From Parelaphostrongylus tenuis (lineage: Eukaryota > Nematoda > Chromadorea > Rhabditida > Metastrongylidae): a stretch of DNA of 64,000 bases. This document shows positions 1 to 10,545 of the stretch, piece after piece; the first letter of the stretch is position 1, and each line of letters begins with the position of its first letter. The position numbers were made by a program, and so were the translations under genes. The DNA lies in assembly GCA_019055375.1 (NCBI GenBank), contig JAHQIW010003622.1:124001-188000 (forward strand). Reading direction: 5' to 3'. The notes below the pieces were generated by a model. The model was not told the DNA's origin. It saw only the letters and a list, made by a program, of their open reading frames with translations, and made no database searches.

Positions 1-540
1 TACACTGTGTACAGCAACTTGACTTTAAACTTGAAAGGTTCTCATTGCGGTTAGATGCGTCCTGCAGGTGTTGAAATTCAGTTTGAGTTATACTGTACGA
101 ACCGCATCAATTGCGGGCCTAGAGCCATGTTTGCTGCGAAAATTACTTGTTCCATGTTCTAGTAGTCGTGTATTTAAGAAAAAAAAACAATTTTAGCCTT
201 TTGACGAAGAAGTGACAAATTCTACAGATCTTTAGCTGTAACTGGAGCTGTACTACTTTGTATTTTCCATAAACCCTTCAAAACTACCTTTAGGAAAAAA
301 AGTCAAAAAAGGTGACGCAATCTTACAAACATTGATTCCTTCAGCACTACAATAAATAACGAGGTCAGTAATCAGGAGTAGAACGGAAGACGCAATGATG
401 GTAAATTCCTGTCAAATCTTTTTTGCTATACAAATAGTGATCCTTTCGTGATATATCAATGAAGCAGGATCGATGCATAATGAGCCGATAAAGCGGTGAG
501 AAAGGAACTTCCTGCTTCTCAAAAAGTGTTCCATCGAATG
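1..540. other. Featureless AT-rich flank
   Basis: I see no recognisable gene, repeat or RNA here. Open frames are short and interrupted. Confidence 0.5.
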
Positions 541-544
541 GAAT

Positions 545-725
545 ATGTGATAGTCACTCGGCGCTAAGATCGGGCTAGACGGTTAATCGGTCTCTTTTCT
601 CACGGTATGTCTGAAACCAACGCTGAGCTACACGAACATTGCAGATTTCATCAACAAACGCATTGAAAATTTGTCGATGAGCCTCAATAGCGTTGCCACC
701 CAATTAGTTGTGGAAGTGTAGCACG
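545..725 (-). mobile_element. Mariner transposase N-terminal helix-turn-helix relic
   Basis: Read on the minus strand from about 722, one frame gives LGGNAIEAHRQIF followed by VAQRWFQTYREKRDRL. This matches the paired helix-turn-helix DNA-binding part of mariner (Tc1/mariner superfamily) transposases, where a conserved WF precedes a basic stretch. The frame contains stop codons (one before LGG, one after DRLTV) and no catalytic domain follows, so it is dead. It cannot be the front half of the mariner relic at 5.6-5.9 kb, because on the minus strand an N-terminus would lie at higher coordinates. The family identification rests on the motif alone. Confidence 0.6.
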
Positions 726-959
726 AGACGCTCTTTTTTCTTGAACAGTTCCACTCTGATGGATGCTAGCATTAGTATCGCTCGTCGCAAAAAAGGAGCT
801 TTCTGATGACCATAAGTTCGCGCCAAATACATGAGTAGAAACCATTTTCTCAGTCGATTCAGCAGGACTTTCTTTGCAATCTACTCTATATCGCACATTT
901 GCAAAAGAAAAACTGTAAGTGTGAAGCGTAATCTCCTTTTTGTCCTATAACGCTATCTC

Positions 960-1300
960 GAAACCTCCTAAAACTCAAACTTTTTTCAAAATTGTTGAAA
1001 TTTCAGCTTTCAAAAACCACCCAAAGTCCATCGGAAAGCCGTCCACATTTTCTCACCAAGTAGACGAGGCTGTTCGAGAGTGAAACATAATATTACTTTT
1101 GCTGCAAGGCAATAAGAGAGGCTTTCTAGAAAGTTAACACATAGTAGAATCCCAAACTCAGTTTCGAGGTAGAATCCCCAATACTCAAGCTTTCGAGTAT
1201 TATTGAAGTCTAAGGAAAATAATTTTTTTCCAGCGAGAAAAGTAGAAAGTTGCGTATCATTGTGGGCACACGTCGTATTGAAAGGGTTAAGTAGCACACT
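960..1300 (+). repeat. Diverged interspersed repeat (family alpha), single copy
   Basis: It shares the family's landmark words, in the same order and orientation as the clusters at 6.8-10.4 kb and 42-44 kb. These are gtgaaacataat followed by gctgc, cagcgagaaa and ctttcgag. No coding capacity is evident. Confidence 0.5.
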
Positions 1301-1819
1301 GATCTCGTAATTGAAAAAACATACTGTCCTGCACTGCTAGAATATCCACGACGAATACGTTCAATTAGTGGCTTCAACAAGGCCGGAGGTGATGGATAGA
1401 ACTTGAAAGTTCTTCTGTCAACTTCTACAATATCCGTGCACAACGGATGCTGAAGCAGACGATCCTGAACACATGCATTGCATAAAAGTGAATGAAGCAA
1501 AGATAAACTTCATATCGGTTTCATATAGACAATACAATAGTGTTGACGCATTTGCTGAGACGAATTATTGTAAAAATTCGAAGTCAAGAAGAAAAAAATG
1601 CCAAATTTAGTGAAAACTAGTGAATTTTCAAAACGCACCCAATTCTTTACAATCTTTACGACCTCTTCAATGTCGCCATTAAACATGTTTAGCCCTATGG
1701 TGCGGAAATCTATGCAGCCACCAGAAATCTCTCTGTAACTAATTCTCATAAGGCATTCAATAAAAGATAAATTGGAATACCGCTCAAATTTAATCGCTTT
1801 TAAACATTGTGACAATACT
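1210..1819 (-). CDS. Unidentified two-exon gene fragment (candidate)
   Basis: Two open minus-strand segments splice in phase. The upstream exon runs about 1819-1639, after an ATTATAG acceptor, and ends before a GTGCGT donor. The downstream exon begins at 1464 after a TTCAG acceptor. The intron is 174 bp and both junctions are phase 0. The joined frame contains segments such as MFNGDIEEVVKIVKNW and DRRTFKFYPSPPALLKPLIE, which look like ordinary globular sequence of mixed charge. I do not recognise the family. It loosely recalls nematode F-box-associated proteins, but no F-box motif is visible. The end of the frame runs into repeat alpha, so the true C-terminus is uncertain, and no start codon or promoter can be defended. 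Confidence 0.3.
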
Positions 1820-2353
1820 CTATAATTAACCATCTTACCATGGTTGTAAAGTACCCGCGGGCACTGGAGTGGGATGCGCAATGGCTGTTCTTTAATAAAA
1901 CAAGTGCTTCATCCAGGAAGTTCTTTGCGATTTTTATTCAAAGATGAGCTATGAGTGAATCGATGTGAAGAACGACTATTTCTTGACAGTAATTTTCATC
2001 AGCTGATACGTGGTGACAACCCGAGCCGTTCTATATTATCATATTGATAATTATGATGAATTAGAAGAACTGGTAAAGAAGTGAAGTAGAAAATAACGTG
2101 AAATTCGAACGATTGTGAAGACATTTCATGCAAGCGTTCATGTATAGACAAATTTTATATACCGTTACTATTACATTTGTATATATGTAGTGATGCATGC
2201 ACAAACTACACCTCGCGTATGTATACTTGGCATTTTCACTATACGATCCAAAAATTTTGTTTCGTACGTCTTTCTGCCGGATTTGAAAGTATATGACAGA
2301 GTTGATTGTAATTTGACCTTAATGAACTCTAAGGAGACAAAGCCGTCGAAACG

Positions 2354-2470
2354 TCATCGGTTGCACTATGATTGCGCTGTTATAATGTATTCAATGAATA
2401 CTATTATTAACAACAATATTATTGTTTTCAAAGAAAACCACTAAGTCTCCGATCTATGCCGAAACAAGTA
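2354..2470 (+). repeat. Short dispersed repeat, paired with 10428-10545
   Basis: The roughly 117-bp segment (cgtcatcggttgcactatga to ctatgccgaaa) recurs at 10428-10545 in the same orientation with only a few differences. No coding function is apparent. The two copies differ mainly by single-base changes. Confidence 0.7.
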
Positions 2471-2509
2471 GATTATTGGTGCTAGGGTAGCAACTGGCGA
2501 AAATTTTGC

Positions 2510-2952
2510 ATGGTACGAATCGTAACATGCGTATTGCTTTCAATTATTCTTTGCATTCACAAATTTACTGCCCGAATTCGTTTTCCAAAGACGCTCCTAA
2601 AGAATACGATGAAAAGAAGTACTTCTGCAGAGCATCACAGCACACAAACACTGTGTTTAGATGGAGTTGAATTTCTCACCAAAGATCCAGCGACAGTATT
2701 ATTAGGCCAAGAGAAGTAAAGACTTACTACTACCGACAATGTGCTCCTAAAAATTCTGATGTGAGATCGAACAGACTTTTCACCGGTGGTGTTCAAAACA
2801 ATAATGGAAACACAGATTTCCCTCTACTGGTCGATAATCTTATGCTGATCCGACTGGTGTCTTCTGATTACGAAGGATTGTGGGATACTAACTACATTAA
2901 CATCAACAAGGTGACTCGTAGTATACACACATGCATAGATATTGATCTATAA
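2510..2952 (+). pseudogene. Possible secreted-protein gene with a frameshift
   Basis: The first frame starts at ATG 2510 with a signal-peptide-like N-terminus (MVRIVTCVLLSIILC, then a polar stretch) and stays open for 69 codons to TAA at about 2717. A different frame overlaps and continues without a stop to 2952. It includes KTYYYRQCAPKNSDV and DNLMLIRLVSSDYEGLW, the latter faintly like an immunoglobulin-type strand pattern. A single-base frameshift near 2717 would join the two frames, which suggests a recently broken or mis-modelled gene. No homologue is recognised, and an intron is unlikely because no GT-AG pair of usable length lies there. This is inference from reading-frame texture only. 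Confidence 0.25.
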
Positions 2953-3860
2953 ATGGCACAGCAGGAACATGAGCATTTGATTCCGGTAGATATGTCGCAG
3001 ATTTGCGCTTATTCATTCACAGTGCTATCTCGGACTTGAATCTACTTCAATTCATGCTAGATATACGAATACTAAATGCACCCAATGTGAGAAATATTAT
3101 TACCTAAACGTTTCCACAAAGAGCAGTCGAATGAACATGATACAACTGCTTCTGAAGGCAGTGATTGTGAGTTGTACAATCTCGCCAAAAATATTGGCAC
3201 TTAGTTACACTGCGGTAAATAATCGAAGCTGCTCAACTGGAACAAGAGGATGGCGTACTGATGGCAACTTTCTGCCAAATCACTCTGGTTAGCTGGTAAC
3301 GCGCTTATTTCTCAAGGAGTGTAAAGGAGAGTTATTGTTCATTGGAGTAAATGAAGTAAAAAAGACTGGTTGCGCATATATCAAAAGAAGACTCAGTTTA
3401 TGAAATACCGATGGTGAGGGAAACTAATCGAACTAGATGGGTGCCCAATCATAAGAACCAACTCGTCTGTATACCTTGCATATTCAAGGAATGTAAGGGA
3501 AAATGATCAGAACGAAAGCAACATGAGCAGCATTCGGACTTTTTTTTTGAAAAAAGGCTATGCCATATAACATCTGCTAGGAATCTGAAGCACAGAAACT
3601 CCAAATCTATCTCATCGTCAAGAACGACAAGACTATCATTGATAGCGAAATAAAATTAGGCCGCTAACCGACCAAGAAAGGCATATGACAATTTGCAAGA
3701 ACTACTGACTTTACTAGAAGAGATTTGAAGCGTCTTAGACGACTACATCTATACAGTGGTGTGACACATTAGTACTCCAGGTCAACTATTTGCAACATTA
3801 GCAGGAAAATTTTCTTCAAAATAGCGAAGTATGGACCGCAAAGTCACTAATTTACAAGCA
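2953..3860. other. No supported feature
   Basis: Short open frames only. I see no repeat shared with the rest of the window and no RNA-like structure. Confidence 0.5.
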
Positions 3861-3869
3861 GACCACCAC

Positions 3870-4161
3870 CATTAAGCTTAAAGGATAATCAATCCCTGAG
3901 GGATGCGCCATGCATTCGACTTCAATTTCTAACTTCGTTTGAGGTGATAGAATGCACATCTGGCCTTTACAATGACTCGCGGTGGCCTCCCGCTAAACCG
4001 AGTCAGGCTGCTTATCCTCCCAGACAAGTCTGAGGCCTGTCTGGTACCAATTCACCGACCCCGGAGGGATGGATGGCTTGGTGAGCCATGAGCGCGAGAT
4101 CGAACCAGTGACCTCGTGCGCGACGCAGGGCACCTCTAACCACTGCGCCACATGCGCTCGT
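3870..4161 (-). mobile_element. tRNA-derived SINE (family 1), minus strand, with target-site duplication
   Basis: Read on minus, the element opens with a pol III box A (tggcgcagtggttagagg) and box B (ggttcgatctcgc), the layout of a tRNA-derived SINE head. A non-tRNA body of about 200 bp follows. The 3' end carries cctcagggattgattatcc. GACCACCAC stands on both sides (3861-3869 and 4162-4170), a likely target-site duplication. The same element lies in the other orientation at 6443-6768, so the two define each other's ends. It has no coding capacity and would have relied on a LINE, possibly one of the RTE elements here, for mobilisation (inference). Confidence 0.8.
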
Positions 4162-4170
4162 GACCACCAC

Positions 4171-4804
4171 TATAAATAACGATATAAGGATCGCACTATG
4201 TATGAAGACCCATCAAAAAATTCTAAGTAATTCTGTGCTCATAAGAGGAAAGCAAATGCAATTATACCCAAGAACTCTGTGGACCGCTTCGGCGTTTATT
4301 GCTCCTTCAGCTACACTCTTTCGAATGCACAACATGGCGCACAGAAGATGTGTACGCATCTGATCCTGAAACTGTTCCCGCAATGAGCATGCATCGAGAA
4401 ATTTTCCGCATTACTAGAAAATTAAATTTCAACTTCCCAAAACGGTACTATAAGAGGTGGTTCAAACAAAAAAATCACAAGTATTCATTTTTTTTTCTTG
4501 AAAGCCTATAAGCGTAGTTAGAGGTAGATATGGTCAACGGTCCAATTTTGTATCAAGACTAATCGTCTTAGAATGGTCGGTAGTATTTCAGACTTTTTAT
4601 ATGATAACCATCACATTTATTATGCAGATATCAGAACTTGTGGCATTTGCTAATTATCTCGCATTTATCCTTTCTAAAGATCTTCAAGAATTTCGTGATA
4701 CAGTCCTATTTGTTGCTTGATGGTCCTGTCTTCTCAAGGAATGTCGTAGAATAGTGTTAGTGTTTCAGGAAACTCTCCTTGCAATCTCAATGACAGGTGA
4801 GTTA
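4171..4804. other. No supported feature
   Basis: AT-rich with short overlapping frames only. Nothing recognisable. Confidence 0.45.
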
Positions 4805-4893
4805 TAGTATTCCCATTCAAGAGAGCCTTTACAGAGGGGAATGGAGCTAGAATCCTGACCTTGATGGAGCGCATCACTAACCACTCTACTACC
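4805..4893 (-). repeat. Degenerate tRNA-like SINE head
   Basis: On minus, tagagtggttagtgatgcgc resembles the box A of SINE family 1. A weak box-B-like segment (ggtcaggattctagc) follows at the right spacing. A related degenerate head occurs at 17555-17690. It is not a functional tRNA because no acceptor or anticodon pairing can be drawn. Confidence 0.4.
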
Positions 4894-4911
4894 CCCCCCC
4901 CCCACACACAC
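4892..4911 (+). repeat. Homopolymer C12 followed by (AC)n
   Basis: Twelve consecutive C residues (4892-4903) run directly into an AC dinucleotide tract. It abuts the degenerate SINE head, so it may be a decayed tail or a slippage product. Confidence 0.85.
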
Positions 4912-5639
4912 ATCTCATATTATTGATACCACATTCTCTAGAGCGCCTCTTTTTATTTATCGGTTTCAAGCGGTGCTTATCTCGATGTAAACGAAAGGCA
5001 GGCCAAACGTGACGTTGCTTTCGCTACAACGGCGTTTGAGAACTTTGCATTCTTCACTGAATGTCTTATAACATCTGAACAGCGATCGGATAGGTTTCAG
5101 AGCCACATAATCAACAACTATTGCTAACGGTCAGCAACACCTTACAAGCGTCAAAATCTCTTACCAGATGATGCCAGAAATGCATTTTATGGAGTGCATG
5201 TAGGGATAGGGAGGAAAGTGGACAAGTGCAATATTCTCGAATCACATCCTTTCAATGGTTATTCTGTTGTTCACCCGTTTTCTTTACCACTCCTTTAGTA
5301 CATAGAAGAAAATTTATTCAACACAGACTGGGTCAGAGGCCATTCTCCGTTATTAATTATTTGTGGAAAAACTTTGCCACCTCACGTGGCACCTGTCTGA
5401 TTTCCAATCGTTGTGGCAAATCATGCTTGTCGTTTGGAGTGGGATGGTATGGGAAAGTACGAAGATTTGCCGAGATTAATTCTCACTTGATAGTCAGCCA
5501 GCATCAATGTGTTGCATTTAGACACCTTTGTGAATTAAACTGTCATTTTTTCAGAGAAATCAATTGATCAGCGATACAATTACCATCATGATCAGTGACC
5601 TACAAGCATTTGATGGACCTAAATGAATGCATTCCTCTC
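4912..5639. other. No supported feature
   Basis: A 113-codon plus-strand frame (5226-5567) exists but has no motif, splice context or similarity I recognise. I treat it as chance. Confidence 0.4.
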
Positions 5640-5905
5640 AGAGAAAACGAGGCTGACAATTGAAAAAGTTGGTTAGCTCACTTTTAAATTGTTTGTGGTC
5701 TTTGAGATTTTTTCTGTCGCAGGTGTTGCTTCAGGGCGCGGAAGCCATGATGATACTGTGGAGCAATATCAGGGCTATACGGTGGATGTGGTATCGTAAT
5801 CCAGTCTAGTTTCCCCAACATGTGGCAAGTCCACTTTGCCATGTAAGGTGATCGGTCAGTGCATGAGGCGTCCACCGTCACAACACTTTGCGATATCCGT
5901 TTCAT
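5640..5905 (-). mobile_element. Mariner transposase C-terminal catalytic relic
   Basis: The minus-strand frame contains LDWITIPHPPYSPDIAP and then HHGFRALKQHLRQKK. In mariner transposases the block HPPYSPDLAP carries the third catalytic aspartate of the DD34D triad and is followed by an F-R-L helix. The segment just before it (SPYMAKWTCHML) aligns with the conserved DNARPH-A-T block that carries the second aspartate, but the motif is eroded. The frame ends after about 73 residues and no N-terminal part is found upstream, so this is a fragment. Terminal inverted repeats were not found. Confidence 0.7.
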
Positions 5906-6430
5906 CCAGATGCAAGCAATCTTGATACGAGCGTATCCAAGTGTCTGGTCAGATCTGTTAGGACAGTGTCGAATCTACATGTCTTTTGACAATAGCTCGA
6001 TCTTAGATAGGAAAAGAATCAACGATTCATTAGTGCAAAAGAAATCTAAGGACAACGCAACAGCATAGATATCTCTAAACCGCTAAAACAAAACCTCTTT
6101 TACACAAATTTCTCATATTCTCAACTCTTCGTGTTCCTACCTAATGACAAAAAAAACGCCTGCCGTTAAAGGAGGAGATTTGCATTCGGCATGAATTTTG
6201 GCGTTGTTCCAAGTAAAACCATGCAAATTTAGGTGTCTGGTGTTATAGTAGTTCAACAATAATTTCTGCAGTAAACGAGAACTAAAAAGAAAAATAGGTT
6301 CATTCCCGCTATCAGGCTGCAGTTCCAGCGCTTGTGGAGAACTTATTTTTCGGTGGTTTTTGAAGTCTGAATAGTCGTTCAATAGCTCAAATTTCAAGTA
6401 CTTTGAAAATATGATATGTTTTCCAAATGG
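5906..6430. other. No supported feature
   Basis: Short frames on both strands, with nothing recognisable. Some of it may be the decayed mariner body, but no motif supports this. Confidence 0.4.
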
Positions 6431-6442
6431 TATCCCTATCGC

Positions 6443-6768
6443 TTTCAACGTGGTATGGCCGTAAGCAATAGTTGTGGCGCAGTGGTTAGAGGTGCCCTGC
6501 GTCGCACACGAGGTCATGGTTCGATCTCGCGCTCATGGCTCACCAAGCCATCCATCCCTCCGGGGTCGGTAAATTGGTACCAGACAGGTCTCAGACTTGT
6601 CTGGGGGGATAAGCAGCACTGACTCGGTTCAGCGGGAGGCCTCCGCGAGTCAATGTAAAGGCCAGATATGCATTCAATCACCTCAAACGAAGTTAAAAAT
6701 TGAAGTCGAATGCTGGCGCATCCCTCAGGGATTGATTAACGCCGAGAGCTTTATCCTTTTTATCCTTT
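6443..6768 (+). mobile_element. tRNA-derived SINE (family 1), plus strand, with 12-bp target-site duplication
   Basis: The 12-mer TATCCCTATCGC flanks the element at 6431-6442 and 6769-6780. This is a clean target-site duplication that fixes both ends. Inside are box A (gtggcgcagtggttagagg, from 6474), box B (ggttcgatctcgc) and the same body as the minus copy at 3870-4161. The 3' tail is a short repeated tatccttttta-like word. The insertion interrupted a repeat-alpha copy, since gctgtaacaagc follows directly. The well-preserved duplication suggests a fairly recent insertion. Confidence 0.85.
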
Positions 6769-6780
6769 TATCCCTATCGC

Positions 6781-7330
6781 GCTGTAACAAGCAAAATAGA
6801 TTTATGTTGTTCATTGGAACATTTCACAACAAACAAAGCTTTTCCTTTAGACCTTCAGCAATTATTTGGTAGCTCAAATCTCGTAGAATTGAATCATATA
6901 TTTGGATTTAAGGACTTCATGGCTCGCTGTAACAGTCGAAAGAAGATTGGGTTTGGCAAACTTGGCACCGGAAAAAGCGCGGTGGCTTAGCGGCCAAGTT
7001 GAGAAACTTCTTTTCATATATCGACAAAGAACAGTTCATTGTTGCGCTCAGCGAAATTTAACATTTTTTGGCTGCTACAGCACACTAAGAAGTCCTTCAA
7101 AAAACAATACAGACTATTGATATTGATGAGATTCAAGCCATCGAATGGTTACTGGAGTCCAAAGGAAAACTTGTTCAGCGAGAAATGTTTGTATGAGAAA
7201 CATAATTTCATTTTAGCTGCTACAGCGTGATAAAAAAGCCGGTACACAAAGAAAACACACTACTGGAACCTACGAAGTTTGAGCTATTACATAACTGCTA
7301 AGAATAAAAAAAAAGCGCGTATTTTTTAAG
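6781..7330 (+). repeat. Repeat alpha cluster, part 1
   Basis: Several diverged tandem-like repetitions of words such as gctgctacagcgt, ttcaagccatcgaatgg and cagcgagaaatg appear in the same order. Frames here are short products of the repeat and not genes. Confidence 0.55.
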
Positions 7331-7789
7331 AGATCGAAAAAGGTGCGGATAACGGGAATTTGGCATTCATTCAATTGAAGTGCCTTGCACAAAGGTGGTC
7401 ACAAGAAAAATCTTCAGTTTTGCTTTTTCCTAGTATCATACGAGATCCAAGAGTCGTCACAGTAGATAAAAATTGGAGAATAGCCGAAAATTTATCAAAA
7501 TCATTTCGCATGTTGTATCCGATACCTGTTCTTCGAAAACTCTCAGTATAACTAAGTTCATGTCAATCTTTCGTTTATTTCCATTTATTCAGAGTTGCCG
7601 CACCTGAGAAAAGATTGAACACTTATGGATAGTAGAGGGAAGGGACAAATGTGTTCGAATAAAGGACTTCGAACATTGGCATTATGCAAACTAATGGTCA
7701 GAAATATGTGTTTCCGAAGAAGTATTCTCTCTACTTCTCCCTATCCACACCCATACTAAAAAATATGTTTTTTTTTTCCTTTTCAAGGC
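7331..7789. other. No supported feature
   Basis: Two 60-codon frames only. Nothing recognisable. Confidence 0.4.
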
Positions 7790-10427
7790 TTCAGTAATTA
7801 TTCAACAGCTTTAATATCGAACCTAAAAGGCATGTTTTATTCGTAAATGGTTTTTATAATACTATAAGGATGAAGTAAAAATTTCGGAACTCATATGTTA
7901 GGAGGCGATCAATTCTTAAGTCGATCTCATTCGCTGGACAAGAGCTTTTCACGAAATGGTTAGCAATCATTCGATAGCCAAAACCTCTGGCTACAACTTC
8001 ACGTCACCGATTTTCTATAGCACCCTTTTATAACGTTGAAACATCCAAAATAAATTTCGTGGTCATTTTTACCACGCGTATAAATCGCTAGAAGCACGAA
8101 AAGTATATCAGCGTGTAGATAATATTCGGCCGGCAGCATCAGAGTCTACGTTTTCAACTGAAGTTTTTAATGATCTGGTGAAAAACCCCCAAATGAATAA
8201 CAATATTTCAAACGCAATTAAAGAAAGTTGGCGAAAAGGATCATAGCTGAATAAAATGTGAAGAGGAGCCATAACAATGACTTGTTAGTAAGATGGTTGC
8301 CGGATCCACCTTTTAACTCGAGATTGATCTACCGCACTGTGAGTTGAAATGGATGCACGTTGATATGCTTTTCGCGCTCTCAACGATTTATACTTGTGGT
8401 GAAAAGGAAGACGAAAAGCAAATGAGAATAAAACTTTATTCTGGATGCTACAGCATTAAAAAAGGGTGCTTTGAAAGAAGGTGACGTAGAGTCGTAGCTA
8501 TGATTTATTTCAAACGACTACTAACACTACTATGAAAAATTCTTGTCCAGCGAATAAGATCGGCTCAAAAATATGTCGCCGTCAAACATTTAAGTACCAA
8601 AATTTCTTTCACGCTCGGGCATCTTTCGCTGGACAGAGGTTTTTATTCAGATTTTCAACAACCGCACAATAGCACAATTCTCATCCATCTCAGTGCTAGG
8701 TTTAATCACTTGGAAGGGCGTTTAAACTCGTTGTTACAGCTAAAAGATTATTGAGTTTCACACTCGGCACCGTGTCGATCGGGCAGCGCAATTCACATAA
8801 GGTGGCGGTGCGCGACGAGGGTAAAACTCAATATTCATAGCCGTAACGACGCATAAAAATGTTTTTTCCCAAAAACTAAGCACATCTTTGAATTTGTCAG
8901 GTATTGTGCTATTGTATGAGTGTGAAAGCATGAGAGAAAAGCTCTGTCAGGCGAAAAATACTTAGATGTGGCAACCCAGTTTTATTGTTGCTTCTTCAGC
9001 TCGTTAAAAGAATTTTTTTCAAAAAAGAAGCACACTGAAATTCTCGAGATTCGAGCTATCGAGTGACTGTTGAAAGGCGACGGCTTGGTTCCAACGCTGC
9101 TATATCCATTCACATACCGGTGGAAGACATTTGCGCTGCATGTGAAATGCAGTCTTAATGTCAATGTTGCAGCGCAATAGAGAGATTTTCTAGAAAACCA
9201 ATAGCATTACCAAATTTGGCGAGATATGTGCTGTCGAAAAATTGCTCAATTTTTAAGGAAAAGCTTTGCTCATCTAAAGATGCCTGAATGTTGAATAACA
9301 TTTTTTTTCACTGTTACAGTGCACTATGGAGACCGTTTGAAAAATAAAACACACCTTTACAACTGCCGAAACTCAAGCTATCGAATAACTACTAAAATGT
9401 CCAAAAAGGGCAAAAAAACTTTTTTTTGAATAAGGGTGCTGGTAGGAGAAGTATCGTATCATACGCAATAATGAACGCGCGCTCTCCTCACACTTACTCG
9501 AGCTACATATTAGAATTATCTCCACATAGACCTCCATTAGAAATGTTCAGTTGTGGAAGATATGCTTTGAAGATACGTCTCGCAAGATAGGCGATAGAAG
9601 TGCACAATAAGGGTATGAAGTTTGTTTGTTTTTTCACAAAGACGTGGTACAACCGCTGAAAAATGGAAGATTTTAACTGAAATTATCACTTTTTATATCA
9701 GAAACCTTCGTAAAAGGTTCATTCCTGATATTCGAGTCTCGATGTAACGATAGGAAACCTCTGACACATGAACTTCGCCTATAATTACCAATAAACCACC
9801 CATGACGTTCAAGCGGCGAGGTAAAATTTTAGGCGCGAGATGTAATCTTTTTCGCTCCTACAGTTTTGAAAAATAATTATGTCACCAAAATAGTCGAGAT
9901 TTGCTATCTAATGACTAATAAAAATTTAGTGAAGAGCCATATCGAGGCTCCATCAGAGCAAACGACGAAAATTGAGTGTTAAACATAATTTTATTTTAGC
10001 TGCTGCAACGTAACAAAAAATCTTATCCAAAAACTGAACAGATCTTTGAAATCGCAGAAATTTAGGCTTTCTAATAATTATCAAATGTCTGGGAGAAGAC
10101 TTTTACACAGCGAGTAAGGCCTTCAAACAATTTTGTACCATAGCTGGTACACGCCGTCCTTTAGGGGTTAGAAAAAGGAGAGTCATTCTCAAGAGATCGG
10201 AAAAAGGCGCGGAATACGGAGACAGTCTAAGTTTGAGAAACCCCATCTTCCTTTCGTTGCTGAAACGCAGCAAAAGTTCTTTTCAAAGAAAATTATCGTT
10301 GAATCTACAAGATTAAAGCCAACGAATGATTACTGAAAATTTTTAGGAAAAGCTTGCACAGCCAGAGATGTTTGAACAAGAAACGCAATTTTATTTTTGC
10401 TATTACAACAAAGCAAGAAAGCCGATT
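7790..10427 (+). repeat. Repeat alpha cluster, part 2 (long, diverged copies)
   Basis: The recurring order is: a segment near ttcgctggacagaggctttt, then cttcacgtc, then ttttataacg with gcagcatcc, then accacgcgtataaatcgct, then gctgctacagcgt, then caagctatcgaatggctac. Large parts (8.2-8.65 kb and 9.2-9.45 kb) realign with 42.3-42.7 kb and 43.5-43.75 kb, including gggaaaagctttgctca and ctgttacagtgcactat. Many stop codons in every frame argue against a coding origin. No terminal repeats or duplications are visible, so the transposon class is unknown. Confidence 0.6.
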
Positions 10428-10545
10428 CGTCATCGGTTTCACTATGATTGCGCTGTATTAATGTATTCAATGAATACTACTATTAACAACAATATTATTC
10501 TTTTAAAGAAAACCACTAAGTTTCCGATCTATGCCGAAAACTCGG
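10428..10545 (+). repeat. Second copy of the 2354-2470 repeat
   Basis: It is nearly identical to 2354-2470, with the same orientation and boundaries. It sits inside the tail of repeat alpha here but not at 2.35 kb, so it is an independent mobile or dispersed unit. Confidence 0.7.

Noticed and set aside
5226..5567. 113-codon plus-strand ORF
   Set aside because: No motif, signal peptide or splice context. The length is within chance expectation for this amount of sequence.
545..5905. One 5-kb mariner element spanning both mariner relics
   Set aside because: Both are on the minus strand, but the N-terminal part is at the lower coordinate, so the order is wrong for a single element.
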